64,000 bases of DNA from Isoetes taiwanensis (taxonomy: Eukaryota > Streptophyta > Lycopodiopsida > Isoetales > Isoetaceae). Below the pieces are notes generated by a model. The model was not told where the DNA came from. It saw only the letters and a program-made list of their open reading frames with translations, and made no database searches. Both the position numbers and the translations under genes were made by a program. The stretch lies in contig JAJEKV010000185.1 of assembly GCA_021234155.1 (NCBI GenBank), forward strand, positions 184,001 to 248,000, in the 5' to 3' direction. Position 1 is the first letter of the stretch. Each line of letters opens with the position of its first letter. Below, piece by piece: positions 42,883 to 53,960 of this stretch.

Positions 42883-43976
42883 TAGAAATAAACTCTCCTC
42901 CTCTGTCAGAGCTTAAGCACTTAATTCTTTTCCCAGTCTCGAGCTCTATTTCTGTTAAAAAAAATTTAAATGCTTCAAAAGCCTCATCTTTTGTTTTCAA
43001 GCATGCAATTTTGGTCCTTCGACTAAAGTCATCAATAAAGGTAATAAAATACCTTTTCCCCCCAATACTCCTCACATTAAGAGGTCCACAAAGGTCTGTA
43101 TGCACAATATCCAGAATTCCTTTTGTTCTTTTCTGTGATTTTTTGAAAGGTAGTCTTGTGTGTTTTCCCATCATGCATCCATAGCAGCTCCTGATGTTTT
43201 CTTTACATTCTCTTGCTTCAATTAATCCCTGTTTAACCATCAGTTCAATGTTTTTATTGCTGACATGACATAATCTTTGATGCCAAGTGCTGATATCAGT
43301 TGCCATAATAGCATTTACTGTTGGCAGACAATTATTATCTAATCCAAAAAGATTCCCAAACTCTTTTTCCAAAAAACTTGATTTCATTATCCAATAAGAT
43401 AGTACATTGTGACCTGTCAAAATTGACAGTATATCCCATATCTACTAGTTGACTGATGGAAATTAGATTCCTAACTAAACTTGGTACACACAAGACATCC
43501 TTTAACTCTACTGCTTTGCCTTCCAAATCAAATATCTCCAAAACCCCAGCACATTGTACACTTTGAAGCTTTCCATTTCCAAGTTTGACAAATCCCCTCC
43601 TCCCTTCATCTTTACTTTTTAATAGCTTTGCTGAACCTGTCACTATTTTCTCTGCTCCACTATCTAAAATCAATAGATCATTTGAGGTATTAGTTTCTTT
43701 ACTAGAGATAGCACAAGTTTCAGAGATGTTTACCTCAGCATCCTCATCTTCCTCACTTGTTTCTTCTTCTTCTACTTCTTGAGTCAAATTCACTGTTGAG
43801 CTTTGTCTTTTAATTTCTTTTCCTCGACCTTTGTATGATCCCTTTCCTTTGTTACCTTTCCCCCTTTTGCTGCTGGCACACCTATTTGCAAAGTGACCCA
43901 TACCCCCACAATTATAACATTCCACTTCCTTTAGTTTAGGGCATTCAAATGACCTTATGCCTTGCAGTGATAGCAA
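42833..43976 (-). pseudogene. Copia nucleocapsid knuckle, protease and integrase
   Basis: Two overlapping frames. The first (43976-43335) has the zinc knuckle CYNCGGMGHFANRC and the aspartic protease LILDSGA. The second (43420-42833) has the GAG-pre-integrase segment WHQRLCHVSNKNIELM, CYGCMMGK, then integrase DLCGPL.....RYFITFIDD and SDRGGEF, with the first two Asp and the Glu-region partly visible. A one-base shift near 43380 separates them. Confidence 0.93.
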
Positions 43977-44700
43977 GGGCCAATTTGTCCCCTTCCTTTA
44001 ATTTCATTTGCATTATTTCCTCTATACTTTCCTTTTGCCGTAAATAGAACCTCTACATTATCATTATCAGAGTCAGATAGTACCTTATGCTGCTCAAATT
44101 CTGTCCTGATCATTTCTTCTGCTGCTTCCCTAGTCTTGGCTACATTCCTAATTAATGTAGCCAATTGTTTATTTCCTGCCACAGCTCTAGCCGCATGCAA
44201 TAGTTTCTTTTGTTCAGTCAAGAATACTCCAGCACCCTCCAAATCTGCCACTATGTTATCAAACTTTGAAAAAAACTTAGTAAGATCATCATCTTCCTTA
44301 AGTCTTAATTTCCTAAGTTCCTTATCAAGGATGTCAATTTGAGAGGACGATTTTTCTTCAAAGTGTTTCAACAGATATTTCCATATTTCTGCTGGGGACT
44401 TTCCCCTTACTTTAAGCAATATTGAAGCTCCTACCTTGCTAGTTAATATAGCATAAGCTTCTTTGATCTTGGCCAGTTCCTTGCCTCCTGAACTTTCCCC
44501 TTCAGTTGCACCACAGAAGAGCTGCTCTCCCTTCTTCCTGCAACCACACTTGAGGAGCCATTAGAATCATCTAAGAGTTCCCATAAATTTTCATTTTCCA
44601 ACACATTTTTCATCTGCTCCTTCCAGATCTGGAATCCAGGGCCACCTTCATACACTTTAATTGCACTTAAAAGTGATGCTCCAAAATGGCTGGACATTGT
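43955..44700 (-). pseudogene. Copia gag
   Basis: Two frames: 44700-44443 (N-terminal, FQIWKEQMKNVLENENLWEL typical of the Copia gag family) and 44419-43955 (UBN2-type central part, with DILDKELRKLRLKEDDDLTK and YHCKA at the end). A stop and shift lie near 44430. Confidence 0.9.
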
Positions 44701-44701
44701 T

Positions 44702-44722
44702 AATCCTGTGCTTTGATACCAC
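44702..44722 (-). promoter_or_regulatory. Primer-binding site of the Copia element
   Basis: Minus-strand TGGTATCAAAGCACAGG, matching the 3' end of initiator methionine tRNA with a change from TGGTATCAGAGC, one base from the 5' LTR. Confidence 0.85.
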
Positions 44723-45298
44723 TGATGGGATCTTGTCTGAGCCTCAACCATAACAAGTTCAATTTAAAACTTGTACATGAATTACACAATGAATTCCTAT
44801 TGCTAAAACTTATTACTTATAGCAATAAGGTAAGTGAATGCACTGAAATATTTCAAACCATTACAAATACAAGGTTTTCTTTCGAACCATCACAGTATAC
44901 ATTTTATAAATTGATTAATCGGCACCGACTCATGTAGAATCGACACCCATTTTAAGCCTCAAAAGGGCCGTCATTCTAAGATTAATCAGGCAAAGCTTGT
45001 TTTGAACGACATTTGACCGCAAAGACTCAATGGTTAACAATAAGGTTTAACCATTTAAATATAACCATTGAACTTTCAACCTTAGTAAGAATCGTAGGTT
45101 CCCTTAATGTTAACCTTAGGAACCTTAGGTCTTGTGATCTCGAACCTTAGGTTTCACTATGTCCAGCTGAATAACCATTGTCTTTGATGCCTTTGAGCTT
45201 TATAAATCCTGTTCAACCAATTAATCCTTCTGTGCTCATTGTAACCAACTGCCACTGTGAAAATATTTTGTTATTATAATATGAACATTAACTCTTCA
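44723..45298 (-). repeat. 5' LTR of the Copia element (576 bp)
   Basis: TGATGGGATCTTGTCTGAGC to AACATTAACTCTTCA. It is shorter than the other LTR by the two stretches described there. Confidence 0.95.
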
Positions 45299-45303
45299 TC
45301 AAA

Positions 45304-46620
45304 TCCTCATGGGTTCTTTGTAGTTATTAAGCGATCTTGTTTTTTTGTCTATCATCAGCTTGTTTGAGCTTGTCTATGTTTGCCATCACATATCTAGTAG
45401 GAATAGAAGGGGCTTCTCATAACAAGTGTTTTATTTTTGGGACATAGAACCTTGGAAATATGGCAGACATGGAGTTTTGAAAAGACCAAAGCATTCAGCT
45501 ATAATTTATAGAAAAATTGCCTCCCCCCCTAAAAAACATCGCAGGAAAGCATTTTCTTGCCTTTTGCTGTAACTTTGAACAGCTTAGGTAGAAGGTATTC
45601 ATACAGTTATGGTATTTGTAGCAAGAAGATAGATTTTTCCTCTTAATAACTTTATCATATTTGAGCCAAGAAGGCCATAATGTATTGGAGTTGGAAACGC
45701 TCGGCGATTCACTTCAAAATAAACTCAATCCCCCGGTATACTTTCCTTGCTCAGACAACCATACATAGATTCGTGAGACTTGCCTTGAAATGTCAACCAG
45801 AGCCCACGATCGAAGGGATTCCAGCTTATGGGGATGCTTCCTATATAACGAGGAAATAGATACCAAAATAATAAGCATGCTTTTAATTGTTGCCAGTGGC
45901 GCGGTGGCCTAGCACTGCTTATGGTATCAGAGCTTTCTTTGAATTTAGGTTGATGAATCCAATTTGAGGATTGCAGAATGCATGCAATATAGCACTAATT
46001 CATTATTTAGATAAAAAGGCAGGATTTCGAGAATTTTGAAAGGACCCTTCCAAGTCCACCACAAGTGAAAAGTGGTTCAAACTTTAATTCAAACTCGTCC
46101 CGCCCAATGTGGTAGGGACAATTTAAATTTTAAATAAGAAAGGTAAAAATAATACCTAAATACATTTGGCAGCAGCCATGTCGCTTGGCGATCAAGAGCT
46201 CTGAGCTCCGAGCTCGACGCTCAAACAGGAGGTCATCGGCCATAGCCTAATTGCTATAGCCAGGTCGCTATAGCCCCTTAAAAAGTTCATATAATAGTCT
46301 TCTATAATAAAGAAGATCGCAGTGGCAATTTCTCCAACCTTTTTGCATGTTTTTTCTTGACTAATGAGGTCCGCATGGATGGCATGTAGCAATTTATATG
46401 GGCACGACAACCTATTTCAAGTCAAACGAGATTCCAAATTTCTCTGACTAATGAAATTTTGCATAATATGGGCATTGGAAATTAGGTGGTTTCTGATGAA
46501 TTAATGATTGTTCGAGGGAAAACCTTTGGCAGTAATAAGTATGTTGACAAATTGTATAATGAGAAATTAGTGCACAATTCAAGACTGTCCCGAAGGACAT
46601 ATTTGAGTGCGCGTATGCAT
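45304..46620. other. Stretch without a recognised gene
   Basis: No coding region is recognised. A PBS-like TGGTATCAGAGC at 45922-45933 suggests a worn LTR-element remnant, but no LTR pair was found. AT-rich. Confidence 0.5.
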
Positions 46621-46945
46621 GACCTGTTGAAGTTATGGTCCTAATAAGCCCACAGAGGGCGTATCTAATATCACATGTAGCGGCTAACTAAAGATACCAT
46701 GCCCGGCTATGATCAAATGCCGGACAAGTTTAAAGGGCATGGCATTCATTCTCAATGGCTCCCAGTTGGCAATACAGACAGATCATGTCCTCGCTTGCCT
46801 CCCGGATCCATCCGCATAGGTGCACATCATCTCCGCATTGCGACAGGGAGATCGATTGGGGAACCATGGTAGGATAGGCTCCATAGATGCTGTCAAATAT
46901 GTGTCGTTGAAGCTGAATGCCATACCCTACAAGAATGTCCAACAT
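46620..46945 (-). mobile_element. LINE 3' coding fragment, minus strand
   Basis: The minus-strand frame reads LCGWIREASEDMICLYCQLG then AIENECHAL, the zinc domain of the same LINE family as 38480-39435. Plus-strand GGCATGGCATTCATTCTCAATGGCTC parallels the corresponding stretch there at 38873-38902. It meets a plus-strand fragment of the same family head to head. Confidence 0.65.
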
Positions 46946-47288
46946 ATGACCAAATTCGGGCGTGCTATGCTGAGTTGGTCAGGTCTGGCTAGCTGCTACA
47001 CATTCTAATCAGCGCGACCTCAATCTGGATGCTGAGATCATACCTCCAGGAGGTAATGGATCTGGGGGACCAACTCTGTCCCCGGACATACACATGACTT
47101 GAATCTGTCTTGTTTCATATGTATACTTGTACAATTTGACAATATTCTTATTAATGTTTCCCTCAAAAACCTTTCGAGGGGCAGGGGTCCTTTAACTCGG
47201 ACAATAATAGGTCTGTTGCACTCTCTCTTTTGGGCCCCATAGGCCGATTGATCTCTGTGGACGATAAAAGCCTATTCTATTCTATAAA
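46860..47288 (+). mobile_element. LINE 3' end with simple-repeat tail, plus strand
   Basis: The coding end reads CHTLQECPTYDQIRACYAEL (from 46918). It is followed by a 3' UTR with ACCTCCAGGAGGTAATGG, CAAAAACCTTTCGAGGGGC and the final GTGGACGATAAAAGCC and (TATTC)n. The UTR matches the minus-strand fragment at 38480-38770. Confidence 0.75.
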
Positions 47289-48283
47289 CTACACTCATTT
47301 AGTTTCTTTTATAAGCAAGCAAGAAGATGCTTAAGGTCTTATGTGATTAAAATGTATTCTCGGATAATTTACTAGAATGCTGATGGTGGAAAATGGGTTT
47401 CAATACATCAAAGCTTTTAGGGAGAAAAAAAAAAAAGTTTTATGGGCTTAATAGGACCCGCATATGGAGATGTGCAAAACACTGATTTTGGTGTGAGAAG
47501 CAGGGGAGTTTTTTATTAGAACCTATTATATATTCATGAGGTTGTGGGTTGTTCCTTTCTAACAAGGTTTGCATAGCCAATTGAAATCATTGAAATGGGT
47601 GTTCATGGTACTATCATTCCTTAGGTAGGGCGTTGAAATCCCTAGGCCTGTAATTTGAAGTCTCGCTTTTCCAGAGATTGTTCAGGGCAGGCAATTTCTT
47701 CTTGCGTTCTTGCTCTTATGGGACTTGCAGGTGCCCCTTTTTTTGGGGGGCGCATAGCTAAGGATGAAGGTGGTGTATAGATGGTGGTGGACGGAGATTG
47801 AAGGCCTAGTCTTGTGGAAATAAGGTGCATAGATCTTGTGTAGTGAAGTCATGGAGGCTTGATCGTTTGTTCGATTTCTTAACATAGCCTATTTCTTGTT
47901 GCACAGTCCAAATTTTTTCTTACAATTTGAGATTTCTTTTGCAAAGCTGTGAAGGGGTTCTTTTGCCTTGTGATTTTAGTATGCACCTAGGCCTCTCTCA
48001 TAGAAAATCTTGTTACTGGAGTCTCTGCTTATTCTGTTAGCCTATTCTATTATTGGGGGTTTCGACTTGCAGGGTAGCACTTAATCGCTCTTGAATTGCT
48101 GTTTGAAGCCATGGTATGTTGGTTATGGATATGCTAGCTTATATGGCTGTGCTTTGACTTATATACTTCAATTTGCATACAATGACATGTAGATTGTTTT
48201 AATACAATTTTAAATCTGTAAGTAATATTTGATTTGTATCCTGGGGTGGAAAATCTAGTTTGACCCATTAAAAATTTTAGCAG

Positions 48284-48520
48284 ACCGTGAAGAGCGTAAG
48301 AGGAAATATGTGAATAGATATAATATGCATCAATGGCTAAGGGTGCATCCCCATTACGCTCATATGTGAATAGATATAATATGCATCAATGGCTAAGGGT
48401 GCATCCCCATTACGCTCAACTGGTACCTGTGACACCTTGCAAGTTACAGGCACCGAAGAAGCGTTCCCATTCTGCAACCGGACCGGAGTTCGATTTTGCT
48501 GATATAGCACAAGCCTAGAA
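48284..48520 (+). pseudogene. Candidate terminal exon of an unknown gene, broken by a 56 bp duplication
   Basis: After an acceptor-like ATTTTAGCAG the frame reads DREERKRKYVNRYNMHQWLR and VHPHYA. The 56 bp repeat (48306-48361 again at 48362-48417) then shifts the frame. From the second copy it reads on through LVPVTPCKLQAPKKRSHSAT to FADIAQA and a stop at 48516-48518. Without one repeat the exon would be continuous. The family is unknown. Confidence 0.4.
48306..48418. repeat. 56 bp perfect tandem duplication
   Basis: ATATGTGAATAGATATAATA to CCATTACGCTC occurs twice in immediate succession without differences, so the duplication is recent or an assembly artefact. Confidence 0.95.
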
Positions 48521-48574
48521 CTCTAATTCAGATTTTGAAACCTTCTGAATACCCTAAATCAGAACTGAGTTTGC

Positions 48575-48738
48575 CCTCTAGGAATATTTCGTTTGTCCTC
48601 TTCTTGATTTCATTTGTCATCTCCCTAATTTCTGTCAAAACTGGCTAAAACGTTTGTCCTCTAGGAATATTTCGTTTGTCCTCTTCTTGATTTCATTTGT
48701 CATCTTCCTAGTTTCTGTCAAAACGGGATAAAACGCAT
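48575..48738. repeat. 83 bp tandem duplication
   Basis: CCTCTAGGAATATTTCGTTT occurs at 48575 and 48658. The copies differ at a few positions (CTCCCTAA/CTTCCTAG, ACTGGCT/ACGGGAT). Confidence 0.92.
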
Positions 48739-49398
48739 CACAGGTGCAATAGGAATGGTGGTCTTCACAAACCAGTAACTGGGACTGTAAAATTGTTGCA
48801 TAAAATTGGGGATACGCCCTAAGAATGAGTAATAAAGAGAAACGAACGATAAAAAAGACCCATAGTTTATTTTACTTTATGAAAGTCTATGTCACATACT
48901 TTTACTTACTAGAGAGGGAAAGTTGGGGCAGAGAAAAAAACTCCACAGCTACATTTACTTGTAAAAATATAGCTTTAAAGGTCTAACTGCAACCTTTTGT
49001 ATTTTTTAAAGCTTGTAACCATGGCTAAACCATTGAATTGTCACATATAAACAATGAATACACCAAAAACATATAAACAATGAATACACTAAAATGTGCA
49101 AATACATGCACAAGCCAGTGGTTCGATGAAGCCAGAGCCTGAACCTGATAAGCTCCGGCGAACGAAGCACGTGCAGCTAAATCATATGCAATGGCAGCTA
49201 CAGCACATGCAATGGCCACAACCAAAAAGCGAGATTCAGAGGTAGAAGCAACAATAGAAGTGGATGCACACAAATCTCCAAGGATGAACAGAAATGGAAG
49301 AGGAATGAAAGCTGAATGATCGATTCTTCCTGCTCTGGATGCAGACAGTAAGCTTTTGAATCACAAACCAGGAAGTAAGCCTTGCATTTCTTCTGGCT

Positions 49399-49518
49399 AT
49401 GGCAGATACGAAGAAACCAGTTTTTCTGGAACCGAAGCTCAAAGAGCAGCCCTGTGACCCAACTCGATTTCTAAATGAAGCAGCTATGTCAGAAGACCTT
49501 GTGGCGGAAGGTTTTTAA
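49399..49518 (+). CDS. 39-codon open frame, hypothetical
   Basis: The frame starts MADTKKPVFLEPKLKEQP, is hydrophilic and acidic at the C-terminus (MSEDLVAEGF) and ends TAA. It looks more like protein than its surroundings, but no partner exon or family is recognised. It may be chance. Confidence 0.2.
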   Translation: MADTKKPVFLEPKLKEQPCDPTRFLNEAAMSEDLVAEGF

Positions 49519-50294
49519 ACTAAGACCCTGTGCCAAAAACCTAGACTTGCCATAACATTTGCTCTGCTCTACTCCACGCAACAAATCTTTTGCGCTGCCA
49601 AAGACGGCCAGAGGTAGCCGGATTAGAGAATCCTTGGACAGTTTGGGTCTGAAGGATGCCAGAGCTAGCCGGATTAGAGAATGCAAAGGAAACCCATGTG
49701 ACTCTCTAAAAATAAACCTTCGAACTTACACCTAATAAAAACAGAAACAAAAACAAAAAACATCAAGAAACCTCCCCAACCTTTAAAAAACCGATGGATA
49801 TCATCTATAGCAAACCTTATCATTTGATTTCTTTTATAAGCAAGCAATTAATGCCTTCTTGATGTACAAGAATAAACCCATAAGTTCACGAAGTCAACTT
49901 GAGAGCCAACTAGGCAGGAGACTTGGAGAATATCATAAACATGTTATGTGAACCTCCAAATCAAAGCCATCCTCTATCTTTGGCAACGCTCTAGGCATAA
50001 TCCATTCCCAAATGTCTTCTATGCAGTTCAACCATCTTTAAACATTCAAGTTGCTACAGAAAGAAGATTTTGTTATTGATTGTCAGTCTATAGCTATTCA
50101 GCTAAACAAATCGTTTCCAAATCTACAGAAGGATGAAAGAATAAACAAATCCTTCTCCTTCCTTGCTACCAAAGGTTAAGTGCATGCCTGTTGGCCGTCT
50201 GTTGCATGATGATCCGATGCTGTAATACATGCAGATCCTCATCATCCTTTTGGTAAACCATAAACGCAGAAACAAACAGAATATGAAAAGGCAT

Positions 50295-51103
50295 TCAATG
50301 AACCAACAAGGCTATAAGTACATAAGAATAAAAATAAAAACTACTAAACCTGCTGAGTATCAATTTCCTGCTCATCCACACCCTCATCCATGGTTCCAGA
50401 TTTTTGAGTATTGAAGCGGCCACAAAGCGTTCAAACAGCAAGTGACTATTAATAAACTCCTGATGCTGATGTACACTTTGACGGTTCTGAAAGCAAAAAA
50501 AACAGAGGCCAAAAGAGGCCTTTGAAGGTCCAACTCGGCATTCTTCACACCAAAATTTAGCTCCAAAAATGAGCTCATGGCAATGGTCACAGGATAGCTT
50601 AGAATCGAGAGCATAGAGAATAGTGATCAAACCCCAAAATCAACATACCCAGTGCGATTTTCATCCAGCAAAGGAAAGATCTTGGAGAGTTGGACATCCG
50701 GGATAGCTTGGTGAAGAGCTGGGAGAGAAACTCCGGCGTCATGCGGGAAGTCGCCGAAGCCATGTCGGGCGAGATACTCTGCCTGGTTAGGGTTGTCCTC
50801 AAAGGACAAGCGGGCAATCTGACGGAGCTCTTCGACTAGGGGATTTTTCCAATTAGAAAGGGGAGCCCCTAAACTCGAAAATGAAGGGCCATAGGTTTGA
50901 TATGTAGGTTGAGGCCTAGGATGGGTTGGAGGGGTGTACGGTGCACAAATTGGTGGGTATTGTGATGGATTTGGAGGGTATGGATCTGAGATAGCTTCAT
51001 CCCTAACCTCTGGATAAGCGCGTGGATTTGCTACATCTGGATCCATTGTTGATCCTCCTCCAGAATGAGGCCTACACCATGAGAATTCAGATCCCTCTTC
51101 CAT
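50295..51103 (-). pseudogene. EF-hand and ZZ-like zinc-binding protein of a plant family, one-base frameshift
   Basis: The probable start is Met at 51046 (MDPDVANPRAYPEV) or 51103. The N-terminal part is rich in Pro and Tyr. Then VEELRQIARLSFEDN and one recognisable EF-hand-like loop LDENRTGYVDF (about 50675-50645). At the run of four T at about 50641-50644 the frame breaks. With one more T it would continue WGLITILYALDSKL, matching the conserved EF-hand-to-zinc linker of the family. The zinc part in the next frame reads CDHCHELIFGAKFWCEEC, then FGLCFFCF, then HQHQEF (50590-50450). Plant relatives bind Ca2+ and zinc, with functions poorly known. The break may be a real pseudogene lesion, a short homopolymer error, or RNA-level correction. 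The gene is otherwise well conserved. Confidence 0.7.
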
Positions 51104-51660
51104 TCCCCTTCCTCAACAATGTGTCGCCGTAATTTTATAGCTATAGCTAGGTAGTTCCAGCTCGTCGTCTCTGGATGCTAAATATGCTCTTCCCTTCTAG
51201 TCCAGACCTGAGACTGTTGCTAAAAATGCTCTTCTCTTCTAGTCCAGATCTGAGAGCACAACTGTTCTGTAGTCAAGGGTGCAAATACGGAAAAGCAAAG
51301 AAAAATATAGAAGACAAATATTTAAACTAATGTCATGGCACAACATGACTACTTGGTCATGTATGCACATTGTTATGAATTAGTTGACCTGAAGGCACAT
51401 TCTCGTAATTTAATCATCGGAAAGAAAGTCATACTATTTTCCTTAAAATTCCCATAAGCCAAGGGCCTTCGTATATATGTATTAGATGAAAATGCCCTTA
51501 TGGGTCCATGTAAGGGGCGAGGTGCAAGGCTTGGTAGTGAACAATCACATAAAAGCCCACAAGTACATTTTATAAAACATAAAATGGACTTTTGTTGAAC
51601 TTACGTGAAAGTGTAATTTGGTAAAAATTTCAACAAAAGTTACTTTATGCTTCTATCTTA

Positions 51661-52391
51661 TAAAAGTATGGGAAATTTACCAAAATAACCTTAATTGTTG
51701 ACTTAATTCCCAAAAAGCCCTTCGTATTTCTGAAATTCCCAAAATGCCCTTAATTCTTAAGTATTTTTCCAAATAGCCCCTTGTAATTTAAAAATCACCA
51801 AAAGCTAGAGATAAACCTATCATTCTAATGCTTGTATAAAAATCGTATTGAAGGGGAAGCTTTGTGGGCTTCTTGTGCAGAAGCTGCTTTATACCTATAC
51901 ATGTTACTTGTAGAGCTCATTTTGCTATTTATATGATGTCCGTATCTATCCTCCAAATATTGAATTTCTTGAAAATAATGAATAGCTACCTCCTGCAACA
52001 TGTCATCCTCCTGGTAGTTCTAAAAGAAAACGGGATAGGGCAGAAGGCAGAGATTGAAAAAAGCGTATGTACAAGTGCACACGTTGTGGTAATGTCAGGC
52101 ATAATGAAGGCAGCTGCAGAAATTCTATTTGACATTTCTGTTGCATATTTTTATCATAATGATTTTTGAAATTTATTTTCCAAATTATTGTCATCTGTAA
52201 GAACCACTTCCTCTTAGAAAATGATCTTCTATTGTAAATATGTATTTTTTTTTGTGATTTTTAAATTACAAGGGGCTATTTGGGAAAATAGTTAAGAATT
52301 AAGGACATTTTGGGAATTTCAAAAATACAAAGGGCTTTTTGGGAATTAAGTCAACAATTAAGGTTATTTTGGTAAATTTCCCTAAAAGTAT
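51661..52391. mobile_element. 713 bp deleted MULE with 9 bp target duplication
   Basis: The element is 51670-52382. The direct repeat TAAAAGTAT flanks it at 51661-51669 and 52383-52391. The terminal inverted repeats start GGGAAATTTACCAAAATAAC and pair over about 140 bp. A 9 bp duplication and G-starting long TIRs fit Mutator-like elements. The core keeps a piece of the transposase C-terminus: a PPATCHPPGSSKRKR linker and the zinc knuckle KCTRCGNVRHNEGSC (about 51990-52125), in frame except for stops. It is therefore an internal-deletion derivative of an autonomous MULE. Confidence 0.93.
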
Positions 52392-52938
52392 TATATAAAA
52401 GCTTTTATTATATTTGATTAATTCAATAGAAGTAGAAAGATTTTGCAAAAGCGCTTTCTAATAAGAGTAGAAGTAGATAAAATAAGATTTTTAATGTCCA
52501 CGGGAAGCTCAAAGGCTTATGGGACGGAAATGCATGCAAAAAGGCGAGAGCCCTGCTGGAACTCCGGGGCCATGCCCCATAATAAGAACAGAAAAGCAAT
52601 ACACATATCCAAGATCATAAAACAAGAGCAAATGAAATGGAAAGCCACACATGAGGAAAACAACTAGAAGTAACCCAACCAGGGGTTTTGAGGCCACTGG
52701 TCCAAAGTAAGTGCTCGTCCCCTCGATACACTACCCATTTCTTTTGAAGCCTCGCCTGGCGGACCTTATATAGCTCCTCATATCGTCTGGTTAACTAAAC
52801 TGGGGAGAGGTCCTCTTGCACGGAGAAGTGGGTACCCTTAAGGTGACTCCATGCTGTAGCACATATAGCCTATCCTCTGACACTGAAAACAATACTAGAA
52901 AATGGTGTGGTTGGTCTGGTCTATCTGCACCCAAACCA
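52392..52938. other. Stretch without a recognised gene
   Basis: Nothing is recognised. It could be degraded LTR or internal Copia sequence, since a Copia fragment follows directly. Confidence 0.5.
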
Positions 52939-53680
52939 TCATCCAATTAACGCGTGCTTCCCTAGTAAACATCCTTCACAAATATGGTTGTCATCATTTA
53001 CAATTAGCCCCTTCTTAATCATATAATGTATATTGTTCATATGAGTGTGGCTTAGCCTTTCATGCCATTTCCTGGCGATAACAAGATTTATGTTTCCCTC
53101 AATATTAATTTTGTCAAGTGCAAATAAATTGCCTACTCTCTTTGCCAAAAACTTTAATTCATTGCCAAAGAAAATGTTACAATGAGTTTTCTCAAAGCAT
53201 ACTTTGTACCCTAGGTCAACTAACTGATTAACAGAAATTAAATTTCTGATAATAGAGGGTACACACAAAACATTCTTAAGCTCTACAGGCTTTCCAGTTA
53301 AATCATAGATCTCCAACATTCCAGCTTCTTCTACTTGCTGCAAATTTCCATCTCCAAGTTGTATGTAGCTTGAACTTTTCTTTGTCTTGTTCTTAAGATG
53401 ACTTGCTTGCTTGATTACACATCTCTCAGCTCTTGAATCTAGAACAAGCAAGTTGTTTTTATCCTTAGTCTCATTGATAGGGAAGGCATTGAAATATTCT
53501 TTACTTACCTCTTCATTTTCGTCTAATTCCTCCTTCTCTGTAGTGCATATTTCCTTTGTCAAGTTCACTGCTAATGTGTTTCTCCCTCTTCCTCTTCCCC
53601 TATTGTTGAATCTTCCTCTGATATTTCCTTTAGAATCACCTTTGCCTCTTCCTTTTGCAAAGTCCTCTGGCTAAGAAGGG
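52939..53680 (-). pseudogene. Copia fragment: protease and GAG-pre-integrase
   Basis: The minus-strand frame begins near 53674 with an Arg/Gly-rich stretch (RGRFNNRGRGRGRN) and an acidic linker. The protease motif is LLVLDSRAERCV, where DSGA has become DSRA, which should inactivate it. Next come LCVPSIIRNLISVNQLVDLG, WHERLSHTHMNNIHYM and CEGCLLGKH. It is homologous to the Copia element at 40151-45298 but belongs to a different lineage (about half the residues differ by eye). RT and LTRs are absent. Confidence 0.9.
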
Positions 53681-53960
53681 TGCCCATGGAGTCAAACGTG
53701 AAGTCTAACAATGCCAAAAATATTGTTCCATCAGTAAGTTACATTCGCATTTCCTTTCCATCTCCTAGAAAAATAAAATAACTCGTTGATTATTTTACAT
53801 AGGTTTTCTTTTCTATCATTTAATGTTTGTCCTTGTGATGTTGGTATCGTCATATCATTGCCAGATACAGTCACAGATTGTTCAATTATTGCATTACTTT
53901 GATGAAACCATTTTCTTTTATGTGGTTCAAAAACCATTTGTGTCTTATATTGGGCTGCAG

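Larger units (their letters stand above)
40146..45303 (-). mobile_element. Complete-structure Copia LTR retrotransposon
   Basis: The element is 40151-45298 and the target duplication TCAAA is at 40146-40150 and 45299-45303. LTRs begin TGATGGGAT and end CTCTTCA on the plus strand. On the minus strand the primer-binding site TGGTATCAAAGCACAGG (initiator Met tRNA type) follows the right LTR after one base. A polypurine tract AAAGGGAGAG precedes the left LTR. Gene order gag, protease, integrase, RT, RNase H identifies Copia (Pseudoviridae-like). The coding region is split among at least six frames, so it is not autonomous. Confidence 0.97.
47289..50290. other. Largely unassigned region
   Basis: No clear protein family. 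It contains a candidate terminal exon (48284-48520), two tandem duplications (48306-48418 and 48575-48738) and a 39-codon frame (49399-49518). The rest is AT-rich and may be intron or intergenic DNA. Confidence 0.5.

Noticed and set aside
45922-45933. TGGTATCAGAGC as the primer-binding site of another LTR element
   Set aside because: No LTR pair, gag or pol sequence was found around it. A 12 base match alone is not enough.
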